Part shown: positions 1-8,233 of the stretch, piece by piece
How positions within the stretch are numbered: position 1 is the first letter of the stretch
Layout: each line of letters opens with the position of its first letter
Source: Alphaproteobacteria bacterium
GTDB lineage: Bacteria > Pseudomonadota > Alphaproteobacteria > Rhizobiales > Devosiaceae
NCBI GenBank assembly: GCA_013152625.1
Contig: JAADFY010000061.1
Span: 1 to 20,810, forward strand
Direction of reading: 5' to 3'
DNA length: 20,810 nucleotides
Made by a program: the position numbers and the translations under genes
Notes under the pieces: generated by a model
What the model was told of the DNA's origin: nothing
The model's input: the letters and a program-made list of their open reading frames with translations, nothing else
The model's database searches: none

Positions 1-1272
1 ACCGCCGCCCAGTTGGCCCGGTTTTCCGCCATGCGCGGTATTGGAATTGCCGGCACCGCCCGATCCCGTGGCCCGGAATGGATGGTGGCCAGTCTGCCAG
101 CGATTTTTGCCTGGCTGAAACAGCTTGCGGCGCCGGTCATCCATTACAAGATCTGCTCCACGCTGGATTCATCCCCCGCGATGGGTTCCATCGGCAAAGC
201 CATCGATCTTGCCTTTAAGGTCTTTAAGAGCGCCTGGATACCCCTGCTGGTGGCGGCGCCGCAAATCCGTCGGTATCAGGCATTCGGGCATGTGTTTGCC
301 GCCGCGCCGGACGGCGTTTACCGCCTTGACCGGCACCCGGTGATGTCAAAGCACCCGGTGACACCCATCCACGATTCAGAGGTCAGCCGCCATCTTGGGC
401 ACCAGAGCGGGCGGACATTCGGACTGGTGGATGTCGAAAATCTGGGGACGCCGGACGGCGCGCAGGCAAAGCTGGTGGCCGAGCAGGCCCGGGGCGCCGA
501 AATCATCGCCTTTGATGCTGTTTGTGAAGAAGACATGGCGGCGGTCGGCCGGCTTGTCTGGGGAAATCGTGGCGAGGGGGTCTTTGCGGTCGGCTCCCAG
601 GGCATTGAATATGCGCTGCTGGCCGCCTGGCGCAAAACAGGACTGATCGGCACACAGCTCGAACCGGAAGGGGCAGGGGATCTGGGCCCGGTCGTGGTGG
701 TCTCGGGCTCGGTTTCCAGCGTAACCGCCGCACAGATCACATGGTCGCGCAACAATGGTTTTACAGCGATTGCCTTTGACACCCCCCATGCCATCGAAAG
801 CGAACACGCCTGCAACGCGGCGTGCGAACGGGCGGCAAAAAGTGCTGTTCAGGCGATTTCTGAAGGCTCAAGCCCGATCATTTACACCGCACTTGGTCCC
901 GACGATCCTGCAGTGGCCGAATTCGGACGTGCCGTTAAAGCCAGCGGCCTGACGCCCGAACAGGCAAACCGGAAAATCGGTGTTGCACTGGGGCGGACGC
1001 TGGACAAAATTTTGCGTCGCACAGGTTTGCGCCGGGCCATTATCGCCGGCGGCGACACCTCCGGTCACGCAGCCCGCCAGCTTGGCATTTTTGCCCTGAC
1101 CGCGCTGGCGCCCACCATCCCCGGCGCGGCCCTTTTTGAGGCCCACAGCACGGACCCCACCCGCGCCGTTCTGCAATTGGCGCTCAAGGGCGGGCAGATG
1201 GGCACCCCCGACTATTTCAACTGGATCAAGCAGGGCGGTGGAGCTGCTGCAAAACCAAGGATGGCATCATGA
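1..1272 (+). CDS. Four-carbon acid sugar kinase family protein (DUF1537; OtnK/OiaK-type), 5' end missing
   Basis: The reading frame is open from base 1, so the gene starts upstream of the window; about 423 residues are visible. Family kinases phosphorylate four-carbon or branched sugar acids (erythronate, threonate, 3-oxo-isoapionate) with ATP in the cytoplasm. Visible family marks are the N-terminal-domain segment KICSTLDSSP..GSIG, a central VVVVSGSVSSVT stretch, and the C-terminal nucleotide-binding signature GGDTSGHAARQLGI followed by LALKGGQMGTPDYF near the end. The stop overlaps the next start as ATGA, implying translational coupling with the ApnO-like dehydrogenase. That neighbour points towards 3-oxo-isoapionate kinase (OiaK) over erythronate or threonate kinases, but substrate is an inference from context. 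The family assignment is firm. Confidence 0.9.
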   Translation, partial: TAAQLARFSAMRGIGIAGTARSRGPEWMVASLPAIFAWLKQLAAPVIHYKICSTLDSSPAMGSIGKAIDLAFKVFKSAWIPLLVAAPQIRRYQAFGHVFAAAPDGVYRLDRHPVMSKHPVTPIHDSEVSRHLGHQSGRTFGLVDVENLGTPDGAQAKLVAEQARGAEIIAFDAVCEEDMAAVGRLVWGNRGEGVFAVGSQGIEYALLAAWRKTGLIGTQLEPEGAGDLGPVVVVSGSVSSVTAAQITWSRNNGFTAIAFDTPHAIESEHACNAACERAAKSAVQAISEGSSPIIYTALGPDDPAVAEFGRAVKASGLTPEQANRKIGVALGRTLDKILRRTGLRRAIIAGGDTSGHAARQLGIFALTALAPTIPGAALFEAHSTDPTRAVLQLALKGGQMGTPDYFNWIKQGGGAAAKPRMAS

Positions 1273-2123
1273 CCAAGATCGCGCTGCTCGGCGCTGGCGG
1301 TAAAATGGGGATACGGCTGGCAACAAACCTTAAGAACTCGCGCTTCGAGGTTGCCCATGTTGAAATTTCCGAAACCGGCCGACAAAAATTGCGCACCCTT
1401 CTCGGTATTCAAAGCGTTGAACGCCGGCTGGCCGTTGGCGATGCCGATATTATCATTTTAGCGGTCCCCGACGCGCTGATCGGTCGGGTCGCCCACCAGA
1501 TCATCCATGAGGTAAAATCCGGGGCGGCCCTCATCGTCCTCGATGCGGCAGCCCCCCATGCAGGGGAAATGCCAAACCGGGCCGATGTGACCTATTTTTG
1601 CACCCATCCGTGCCATCCACCCCTGTTTGGAAATGAAACCGAGCTAGCCGCACAAAATGACTTTTTCGGCGGCATCAAGGCAAAACAGGGCATTGTCTGC
1701 GCCCTGATCCAGGGGCCGGAAGCCCACTACGCCGGGTGCGAGGAAGTCGCGCGGATCATTTACAGCCCCGTGGTTCGGTCCCACCGCTGCGACCTTGAGC
1801 ACATTGCCATTCTCGAGCCGGCGCTTTCCGAAACCATTGGCGCGACTTTATCTCTGGCGTTGCGTGAGGCCACCGATGAAGCGGTCAGGCGCGGTGTGCC
1901 CAAGGCGGCGGCCCGGGATTTCATTCTCGGGCACCTCAATATCGAACTGGCCATCGCCTTCGGCGCATATCCCGACGGCCAGTTTTCCGATGGTGCCCTT
2001 CAGGCCATCGAGCAGGCCAAACCGGTGATTTTTCAAAACGGCTGGCTGGACAGGATTTTTGACCCCGACGCCATCAAGAAGTCCGTCCGGGACATTTGTA
2101 ACCCAAACCAGGCCGCCCAGTGA
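1269..2123 (+). CDS. NAD-dependent sugar-acid dehydrogenase, D-apionate oxidoisomerase (ApnO)-like
   Basis: A 284-residue soluble protein. It opens with a Rossmann dinucleotide motif (LLGAGGKMG, residues 6-14) and the strand DIIILAVPD near residue 60. About residue 115 comes a distinctive THPCHPPLFGNE segment, followed by a helical C-terminal half (LEPALSETIGATL, RRGVPKAAARDFILGH). This layout fits the phosphogluconate-dehydrogenase-C-terminal (PGDH_C) family to which ApnO belongs, and not the 3-hydroxyisobutyrate dehydrogenase family of LtnD. ApnO oxidises and isomerises D-apionate to 3-oxo-isoapionate, the substrate of a DUF1537 kinase, which matches the overlapping upstream gene. Family recalled from memory without a search; the exact substrate is uncertain, and another branched sugar acid is possible. 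Confidence 0.75.
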   Translation: MTKIALLGAGGKMGIRLATNLKNSRFEVAHVEISETGRQKLRTLLGIQSVERRLAVGDADIIILAVPDALIGRVAHQIIHEVKSGAALIVLDAAAPHAGEMPNRADVTYFCTHPCHPPLFGNETELAAQNDFFGGIKAKQGIVCALIQGPEAHYAGCEEVARIIYSPVVRSHRCDLEHIAILEPALSETIGATLSLALREATDEAVRRGVPKAAARDFILGHLNIELAIAFGAYPDGQFSDGALQAIEQAKPVIFQNGWLDRIFDPDAIKKSVRDICNPNQAAQ

Positions 2124-2192
2124 CGCGGTTTGCCGAAATTCCGGTTTTTTGCCGGATTTGAAACGGCCTCGCGGTCGTCGATTTACCACAAC

Positions 2193-2198
2193 GGAGGA
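2193..2198 (+). promoter_or_regulatory. Strong ribosome binding site for the binding-protein gene
   Basis: A perfect GGAGGA lies six bases before the ATG at 2205. It decides the start: the frame is open further upstream to a TTG at 2130, but that start would add 25 residues in front of the Tat signal and has no comparable ribosome binding site. Confidence 0.8.
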
Positions 2199-2204
2199 AG
2201 AGCA

Positions 2205-3671
2205 ATGACAACCACACATCTTATGAAGCGCAGAACATTTCTGCACGGTTCCGCCGCTCTGGGCGCCCTGGGATTAAGCGGTATGTCGCTTAAGGCCGGC
2301 GCGTCCGAGATTTACAATACCACCTTGAATATCATGTCACATCCCGGTCAGATCCTGCCCATATACACCCATCAGGCGGAGTTTTTGAAAGCCAACCATG
2401 GCATCACCATGAACCTGCTGGAAAGCCCCGATCCCACATCCTATCAGGATGCGCTAAAGGACCTGCGCTCCGGCGGCGGCACCTATGATATGGTCATGCA
2501 TTTCCCGCGCTATAACGGGGATCTGGTGACCTCGGGCTACCTGCGGCCTATCGATGACCTGATTGCCAGCCACAATGCCGGCGCCCTGTTCGACAACATC
2601 TCCGATACCTACCGCAAGCTCTATTGCGAATGGGGCGGCAATACCATTGCGATCCCTGTGGATGGGGATGTGGCCATGATGTATTTCCGCAAGGACGCCT
2701 TCGAAAGCGCTGAAGTCAAAGCGAAATACAAATCCGAATTCGGCACCGATCTCGCAGTGCCGCGCACCTGGGAGCAATTCAAACAGGTGGCGAACTTCTT
2801 TACCGGGTGGGACTGGGCCGGCTCCGGCAAATCCGGATACGGCTTCCAGACCTCCACCTGGGACCGCGCCTTTATCGAGCAGCAATGGGCGCCGATGATG
2901 GCCTCGGCCGGTGGCACCTGGTTCGATGAAAACTGCAACCCCGCCTTTAACAACGCCGCCGGCGTGCGCGCCGCTGATGATCTCAAATCCCTTTTGTCTG
3001 CGGCCCCCGAAGGTTCGGCGTCCCTGTCCTGGGGCCAGACCATGGAAACGGTGTTTGCCGAAGATGTGGCCATGGTTCTTTGGTACATGGATCTGGGCCG
3101 GCTTGGCTGGGCGGAAAATTCCTGGTTTGCCGCGTCCGGCGGGCCGGAGAAAATGGCCAAATTCGGTTATGGCCCGTGGCCCGGCTATGAAGTGGACGGC
3201 AACTACCGCAATTTCAACTCCATGTTCTATGGTCGCGTTGCAGGCATTTCAAATTTCACGGAAAAGCCCGATGCGTGCATGGAGGTCATGAAAACACTTC
3301 TGACCCCCGAACGCCGGGTATTGTCCATGGACGATGCGCAATCGGGTTCGGACATGTTCCTGAAAACCGATTACACCACCGATTCCTTCAAGGTCTTGAC
3401 CCCATCCCAGGAGTTCCTCGACGCGGCATCAAATGTGATCCAGAACGGGTTTCCCGAAATGAACATGCCCGGAACCGGTGAATACATGGATTCCCTGCAA
3501 GGTGAACTCCACGCCTTCATCAACGGCTCGGGCACGGCCCAGGAGGCCCTTGATCGCGCTGCCGACCGCTGGCAGTCGATCACCGACCGCTTCGGTCGCG
3601 ACACACAGATCGAGGCCTGGGCGAAGGTACGCGCCTCCTATGTTTCTGCCGGTTTGAACATAAGCGGTTGA
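2205..3671 (+). CDS. ABC transporter extracellular substrate-binding protein (family 1, carbohydrate type)
   Basis: A 488-residue periplasmic solute-binding protein of the SBP_bac_1 class that would deliver the ligand to the importer encoded just downstream. The N-terminus has twin arginines (R9-R10 in KRRTFL), a hydrophobic stretch GSAALGALGLSG and an AGA cleavage site at residues 31-33. This suggests Tat export of a folded protein. The mature part has the usual features of large sugar-binding proteins, for example PRTWEQF about residue 185 and many surface tryptophans and tyrosines. It lies 81 bases after the ApnO-like gene and before the ATPase gene. The ligand is not readable from sequence; the flanking enzymes suggest a sugar acid or its parent sugar. 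Confidence 0.92.
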   Translation: MTTTHLMKRRTFLHGSAALGALGLSGMSLKAGASEIYNTTLNIMSHPGQILPIYTHQAEFLKANHGITMNLLESPDPTSYQDALKDLRSGGGTYDMVMHFPRYNGDLVTSGYLRPIDDLIASHNAGALFDNISDTYRKLYCEWGGNTIAIPVDGDVAMMYFRKDAFESAEVKAKYKSEFGTDLAVPRTWEQFKQVANFFTGWDWAGSGKSGYGFQTSTWDRAFIEQQWAPMMASAGGTWFDENCNPAFNNAAGVRAADDLKSLLSAAPEGSASLSWGQTMETVFAEDVAMVLWYMDLGRLGWAENSWFAASGGPEKMAKFGYGPWPGYEVDGNYRNFNSMFYGRVAGISNFTEKPDACMEVMKTLLTPERRVLSMDDAQSGSDMFLKTDYTTDSFKVLTPSQEFLDAASNVIQNGFPEMNMPGTGEYMDSLQGELHAFINGSGTAQEALDRAADRWQSITDRFGRDTQIEAWAKVRASYVSAGLNISG

Positions 3672-3685
3672 ACCCACAAAAAAAC

Positions 3686-3716
3686 TCGCTTCGCCGGGCT
3701 TCCCCCGGCGGGGCGG
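3686..3716 (+). promoter_or_regulatory. Stable intergenic hairpin between binding-protein and ATPase genes
   Basis: CGCCGGG (3692-3698) and CCCGGCG (3704-3710) pair perfectly around the loop CTTCC. With G-U pairs the stem extends outward to about 13 pairs (3686-3698 with 3704-3716). No T-run follows, so it is not a classic terminator. In ABC importer operons such hairpins behind the binding-protein gene often protect the upstream mRNA and give excess binding protein; that role here is inferred. Confidence 0.6.
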
Positions 3717-3736
3717 CTCGCGATCGGGAGAAGTCA

Positions 3737-4837
3737 GTGTCCGTTTTGACTTTGAAAAATATCGCCAAGAGCTTTGGTGCAACCGAAGTGATCAAGGGGA
3801 TTGATCTAAGGATCGATGAGGGGGAGTTCGTCGTCTTTGTCGGACCGTCCGGCTGTGGAAAATCCACATTGCTGCGCTTGATCTCGGGCCTGGAACAGGC
3901 CGACGCTGGCGAAATAATTCTCGACAGTGAAATCGTCAATGACCACACGCCATTTGAGCGCGGCATTGCCATGGTGTTCCAGTCCTATGCCCTTTATCCC
4001 CATATGACGGTGGCCGAAAACATGGGTTTTCCGCTCAAGATGGTCAAAGAGAAACCACACGCCATCGCCGAAAAAGTAAATGCAGCGGCCAAGACACTCC
4101 AGATCGACCAGTTGCTGGATCGCCGACCGGATCAGCTCTCGGGCGGGCAGAAACAGCGCGTGGCCATGGGCCGGACCATTGTTCGCGACCCGACGCTTTT
4201 TCTGTTTGATGAACCCCTGTCCAACCTCGATGCTGATTTGCGCATTGAAATGCGTGTCGAGATCGAAAAACTCCACAAACGCCTGAAGGCGACCATGATT
4301 TATGTCACCCATGATCAGGTCGAGGCCATGACGCTGGCCGATCGGATTGTCGTATTGCGCGATGGTGTGATCGAACAGATCGGAGCGCCGCTGGACCTTT
4401 ATGACAATCCGGTAAACAAGTTTGTCGCCAGTTTTCTCGGCTCCCCAAAGATCAATTTTCTAAGCGCTCGCGTGGTGGATGTGGGCGAGGGGGCTGCAAC
4501 ACTGTCCCTTCGCAATGGCGCCCGGTTTGTGGTGCCGATGCCGACAGGAGACGTGAAAAAAGACGATGCCCTGACCATCGGCGTCCGGCCCGAGGATTTT
4601 GCAATTTCCGGCGGTGATTTCTCCATTCCGTTCGATCTGGAATTGCAGGAACAACTCGGCCCTGTTTCGTATCTGCATGGGTCAAGCAACGGCGAGAAAA
4701 TTGTTGCGGAGCACCGGGTACGCGGAAAAATATTGAAGGAAACTGCATCGACCCTGGGTGTAAATTCTGCCCGTATTCATGTGTTTGACACCAGTGGCCG
4801 ATCTGTCCGTCATGGCCGGAAGGGCCAGGAAACATGA
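3737..4837 (+). CDS. ABC transporter ATP-binding protein (MalK/UgpC family)
   Basis: The 366-residue cytoplasmic ATPase that energises the importer. Seen in order: Walker A GPSGCGKST (residues 36-44), Q-loop in MVFQSYALYPHM, signature LSGGQKQR, Walker B LFLFDEPLSNLDA, and H-loop YVTHDQVEAM. A C-terminal regulatory TOBE-type region follows, with NFLSARV and GVRPEDF. I chose the GTG at 3737 because GGGAG (3726-3730) sits six bases upstream and the protein then begins SVLTLKNIAKSFG like its relatives. An earlier in-frame TTG at 3668 would place the intergenic hairpin inside the gene. The stop overlaps the first permease start as ATGA. Confidence 0.93.
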   Translation: MSVLTLKNIAKSFGATEVIKGIDLRIDEGEFVVFVGPSGCGKSTLLRLISGLEQADAGEIILDSEIVNDHTPFERGIAMVFQSYALYPHMTVAENMGFPLKMVKEKPHAIAEKVNAAAKTLQIDQLLDRRPDQLSGGQKQRVAMGRTIVRDPTLFLFDEPLSNLDADLRIEMRVEIEKLHKRLKATMIYVTHDQVEAMTLADRIVVLRDGVIEQIGAPLDLYDNPVNKFVASFLGSPKINFLSARVVDVGEGAATLSLRNGARFVVPMPTGDVKKDDALTIGVRPEDFAISGGDFSIPFDLELQEQLGPVSYLHGSSNGEKIVAEHRVRGKILKETASTLGVNSARIHVFDTSGRSVRHGRKGQET

Positions 4838-5730
4838 CCAGTCAGAAAATCAAGAAAAATCGATCGCGCCGGATTGTTCGGTCCTCGCGTTGGAGAAGGT
4901 TGAAAAATCGGTTTGTTTCAAGTTGGCCATGGGTGGTCATTTCGGGATTTCTGATCTTTGCGCTTTTCCCCGTTTACTGGATTGTGCTGGTGGCCTTCCG
5001 GCCCCGCGGTGACATCTTTCAGTATCCGGCCGCCCTGCTGCCCACCAACCTGACTCTGGATAATATCCGGTTTGTCTGGTTTGGCTCGCCCACCAATGAG
5101 CCGGTGATCGGATTTTTAGGCAACTCCCTGCTCATTTCTGTGGTGGCCAGTGTCATCGCCCTGTCGTTCGGGGTGTGTTGCGCCTATGCCCTGGGCCGCT
5201 TCCGTATTGGCGGCAGCTTTTTGTCCATGTGGATTTTATCCCAGCGCTTCCTGCCGCCCATTGCCCTGGTGGTGCCGCTGTTTCTCATGTTCCGTCAACT
5301 GGGCCTGCTCGACACCCATCTCGGCCTGATCCTGATCTATTCCGTTTTTACCATACCCATCGTGGTGTGGTTGATGATGGGCTACGTGCAAAGCGCGCCC
5401 CGGGAACTCGAAGAAGCCGCCTATGTGGACGGCGCCGGATATTGGACCGCATTCGTGCGCATCGCCTTGCCGGTTCTCAAGCCCGGCCTGTCTGTTGCCG
5501 CCGTGTTTACGTTCATTTTTATCTGGAACGAATATGTGCTCGCCTTTCAGCTCGCGGGCAACAAGGTCGCCACCATCACCGTTTATCTGCCGCGCCTGCG
5601 CAGCGCTATTGCCGAGCTTTATGGTGAGATCGCCGCCGCATCGTTGCTTTCGGTTTTGCCCGCAATAGTGTTTGCCGGTGTGATGCAGCGGTTTTTGGTG
5701 CGCGGGCTGGCTTTTGGCGGATTGAAGTAG
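4834..5730 (+). CDS. ABC transporter permease, MalG/UgpE type
   Basis: A 298-residue inner-membrane permease. About 30 strongly basic cytoplasmic residues (Lys/Arg-rich) precede the first membrane helix, WVVISGFLIFALFPVYWIVLVAF. The coupling (EAA) loop reads EEAAYVDGAGYWTAFVRIALPVLKPG about residues 190-215, where the ATPase docks. The last helices end in MQRFLVRGLAFGGLK, the usual MalG-type C-terminus. It overlaps the ATPase gene by ATGA and is followed 12 bases later by the second permease. The MalG-type permease preceding the MalF-type is the reverse of the commoner order, but not rare. Confidence 0.92.
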   Translation: MTSQKIKKNRSRRIVRSSRWRRLKNRFVSSWPWVVISGFLIFALFPVYWIVLVAFRPRGDIFQYPAALLPTNLTLDNIRFVWFGSPTNEPVIGFLGNSLLISVVASVIALSFGVCCAYALGRFRIGGSFLSMWILSQRFLPPIALVVPLFLMFRQLGLLDTHLGLILIYSVFTIPIVVWLMMGYVQSAPRELEEAAYVDGAGYWTAFVRIALPVLKPGLSVAAVFTFIFIWNEYVLAFQLAGNKVATITVYLPRLRSAIAELYGEIAAASLLSVLPAIVFAGVMQRFLVRGLAFGGLK

Positions 5731-5742
5731 GAGCGGGCTGGC

Positions 5743-6621
5743 ATGCGAGGACAAAAACGTTTCGCCTGGTTGATGGCAACCCCGACCATAATCGCGCTGA
5801 TCGCGCTGGGTATCGTGCCCCTGGGGTGGATGATCTGGACCGCGTTTCAGTCATTCCCGCCAAACCCGGCCAACCCGCCCCAGTTCATCGGCATGCGCAA
5901 TTTCGTTGATCTTGCCGACGACCCGCAGTTTTTCGGTTCCCTGCGCACAACCGCCATTGTGCTGGTGTTTTCCCTCAGCCTGCAACTCGTGCTCGGATTT
6001 TTGCTGGCATTGGCATTGTATAGTATTGAGCGGGGCAGGGGCCTGATTGTCTCCTTGCTGCTTATCCCCACAGCCATTGCCCCCATTGTTGCCGGGATCG
6101 TGTGGTGGATGCTGTTCAATGCCCGGTTCGGTGCGATAAATTCGTTCCTTGTCCAGTTCTTCGGCATAGACCCGGTCAACTGGACCATCGAGATGCCCAC
6201 GGCGTTAATTGCGATTATTGTTGCGGTCGTCTGGCAATGGACACCGTTTGTCGCCATTATTCTGCTTGGCGGTCTAACCACCATTCCTCGGGATGTTCTT
6301 GATGCGGCCCGCATTGACGGCGCGTCGGGCTGGCGGGTTTTGCGATACATTATCGTGCCGCTGATGCGCCCGTTTTTCCTGGTTGTGGGGCTGCTCATGA
6401 TCATCGAGATTGTCCGGCTCTATGAGTTGCCGTTCTTTATTACCCAGGGCGGACCGGGCAATGAAACCGTGGTCGCCGGGGTCTATCTGTTCAAACTGGC
6501 GTTCAGCTTTTTTGATCTGGGGCGCGCGTCCATGATGTCGGTTTTTCTGGTGATAGCACTCTCGCTTGTTGCCGCCCTTTATATGCGTCTGGTGGCAGAC
6601 CGCCGGATGACGGTGAATTAA
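5743..6621 (+). CDS. ABC transporter permease, MalF/UgpA type
   Basis: A 292-residue inner-membrane permease, partner of the preceding MalG-type subunit. It begins with a short basic end and the helix WLMATPTIIALIALGIVPLGWMIWTAF, typical of the MalF/UgpA N-terminus. The coupling loop is DVLDAARIDGASGWRVLRYIIVPLMRP about residues 185-210. The motif ELPFFITQGGPGNETVV towards the end is characteristic of this subunit. The start has GGAGC ten bases upstream. It is the last gene of the importer; about 190 bases without a gene, containing a palindromic repeat, follow. No classic terminator was seen after it. Confidence 0.92.
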   Translation: MRGQKRFAWLMATPTIIALIALGIVPLGWMIWTAFQSFPPNPANPPQFIGMRNFVDLADDPQFFGSLRTTAIVLVFSLSLQLVLGFLLALALYSIERGRGLIVSLLLIPTAIAPIVAGIVWWMLFNARFGAINSFLVQFFGIDPVNWTIEMPTALIAIIVAVVWQWTPFVAIILLGGLTTIPRDVLDAARIDGASGWRVLRYIIVPLMRPFFLVVGLLMIIEIVRLYELPFFITQGGPGNETVVAGVYLFKLAFSFFDLGRASMMSVFLVIALSLVAALYMRLVADRRMTVN

Positions 6622-6720
6622 CAGCCAGCCAGCATCAAATGCCTCATAAAAGCCATGCTCGGGCCATCAGACATGCGTCAAGCGTTGATAGAATCAAAAC
6701 CGCAGTCTAATTCCTTGTCT

Positions 6721-6770
6721 GAGCGTGTCATTTACCCGATAACCGGTACCCACTTATCGGTGACACGCTC
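6721..6770. repeat. Palindromic intergenic repeat (REP/RIME-like)
   Basis: The outer arms GAGCGTGTCA (6721-6730) and TGACACGCTC (6761-6770) are perfect 10-bp complements. Inside, CCGATAA (6736-6742) pairs with TTATCGG (6754-6760) around the loop CCGGTACCCAC, leaving a small bulge on the left side. It lies alone in the gap 6622-6810 between the importer and nnrU. Intergenic palindromes of this build are common in alphaproteobacterial genomes as dispersed repeats. No T-run follows, so its use as a terminator is uncertain. Confidence 0.7.
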
Positions 6771-6810
6771 TAGAAGTCGGCACATTCTGGATGGAAATGG
6801 GGACAAATTC

Positions 6811-7385
6811 ATGATTTGGCTGGTGCTTGGCATAATCGTGTTTTTCGGAGTCCATACGGTAAGAATGGTCGCCCCCCGGTTTCGCGAGAATATGATTTCG
6901 CGTTTGGGTGACATGGGCTGGAAAGGCCTGTACGCCGCGATTTCCCTGGCCGGATTTGTGGTAATGATCTGGGGCTATGGGCTCGCTCATGCCGGCGCAC
7001 CGGTGCTGTATAATCCCGGTATCGGAATGAAATATGTGGCGATCTCGTTAGTATTTTTCGGGTTCCTGATCTTTGGCTCCGCGTACTTGCCCGCCAACCG
7101 GATCAAGGCGGCCTTCCGGCATCCGTTCAATATCGGCCTGTTTTTTATCGCCCTGGGCCATGTGATCGCCAATGGCAACCTGGCCACGGTTTTGCTTGCC
7201 GGGGCGACGGCGGTTTATCTGGCCCTCAATACCCTGTCGGCCCTGTCGCCGATCCGGTTGTGGCCGGATCGATCATGGTGGATGTGCTGGCCCTGGCGTT
7301 TGGGGTGTTGTTATTCGGGCTGTTTGCCTTTGGCTTGCACATGTGGTTGTTCGGCGTTGATCCGCTGGCCTCAATTCCCATATAG
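6811..7385 (+). pseudogene. NnrU family membrane protein, frameshifted near the 3' end
   Basis: NnrU-family proteins are small inner-membrane proteins first linked to nitrite and nitric-oxide reductase expression in Rhodobacter. The ATG at 6811 gives the hydrophobic start MIWLVLGIIVFFGVHT, then RHPFNIGLFFIALGHVIANGNLAT, the family's conserved core. After ALNTLSALSP (to about 7250) this frame turns into Trp/Cys-rich non-family sequence that runs to 7488. The proper C-terminus, VDVLALAFGVLLFGLFAFGLHMWLFG, continues in another frame and stops at 7385. The span is 575 bases, one short of a whole number of codons, so a single missing base between roughly 7225 and 7265 explains it. This may be a genuine lesion or a sequencing error. 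Confidence 0.8.
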
Positions 7386-7432
7386 CCATGGCCTCGCTAA
7401 CACGCTAGACGGTGCTGCGCCCCAGCGGCAAA

Positions 7433-7461
7433 TTGCATTCAGTGCGCTCCATCCCTATGGT
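7433..7461 (+). promoter_or_regulatory. Possible sigma-70 promoter for the YfgM-like gene and der
   Basis: TTGCAT (7433-7438) and TATGGT (7456-7461) are separated by 17 bases, and the start codon follows 35 bases later. The match to consensus is partial. This is the best candidate I see in the gap after nnrU. Confidence 0.3.
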
Positions 7462-7496
7462 GCGACCGCAACAGTCCATCACGAGTGAACACGCCC

Positions 7497-8207
7497 ATGT
7501 CCGACAATATATTTCGCGAAGTTGATGAGGAATTGCGCGGCGATCGCGCCCGCAACTTCTGGAAGCGGTTTGGCGCTTATGTGATCGGCGCGGCGGTGTT
7601 CATCGTGCTGATCGTGGCCGCCAATGAAGCCTGGAAATGGTGGAAAAGCTCAAACGAGGTACGTTCGTCGGAATTGTTCGAGACCGCATTGACCCAAATC
7701 GAGGATGGCGACGTTGCCCGCGCCCGCGCCTCGCTGGCGCTGACCGAGCAGCAGGGCTCCGGCGAATATCCGATGCTGGCCCGGTTTCGCGCCGCCGCGC
7801 TGCTGGGCGCCGAAGGCGATCGGGTGGCGGCCATTGCCGCCTATGATGAACTCTCAACCTCCCTCGATACGGTCAGAATGCGCGAATTGGCGCTTTTGTA
7901 CGCCGCCTATCTGTTGGTTGATGAGGGCGACGTTGCCGGGGTGACCGCCCGGGTCGTGGGTATGCAGGGCCCGGACCACCCCATGCGCAATGCCGCCCGG
8001 GAAGTCATCGGGCTGGTCAATTATCAGGTTGGAGATCTTGGCGCCGCCCAGGCCGCGTTTGCCCAGATCGTAAATGATCCCACCTCCGCTCAGGACATCG
8101 CCCAGCGCGCTTCGGTATTTCTGGAGCAACTGACAGCTGAAGGCGTCATCGCACCGGCAGCAGGCGCCGCGCCCGGTGCTGTGCCCGCCGCCGAACCCGC
8201 AAGTTAA
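7497..8207 (+). CDS. YfgM-like tetratricopeptide-repeat membrane protein
   Basis: A 236-residue protein with a charged cytoplasmic start (MSDNIFREVDEELRGDRARN), one membrane helix about residues 26-42 (GAYVIGAAVFIVLIVAA), then a periplasmic helical-repeat domain. The Ala-rich TPR-like helices include ARASLALTEQQGSGEYPMLARFRAAALL and a later VIGLVNYQVGDLGAAQAAFAQI. The tail is rich in Ala and Pro. YfgM in E. coli binds the SecYEG translocon with PpiD and helps periplasmic chaperoning. I use the ATG at 7497, which gives the usual MSD..FREV start; a GTG at 7485 adds four residues. der follows after 26 bases, matching the common yfgM-der association. Confidence 0.82.
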   Translation: MSDNIFREVDEELRGDRARNFWKRFGAYVIGAAVFIVLIVAANEAWKWWKSSNEVRSSELFETALTQIEDGDVARARASLALTEQQGSGEYPMLARFRAAALLGAEGDRVAAIAAYDELSTSLDTVRMRELALLYAAYLLVDEGDVAGVTARVVGMQGPDHPMRNAAREVIGLVNYQVGDLGAAQAAFAQIVNDPTSAQDIAQRASVFLEQLTAEGVIAPAAGAAPGAVPAAEPAS

Positions 8208-8233
8208 GCACGCCCCGGCCGGGGGCCGATCCC

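Noticed and set aside
6655..6810. A 52-residue upstream extension of nnrU
   Set aside because: It would translate the palindromic repeat, and NnrU proteins start at the hydrophobic segment encoded from 6811.
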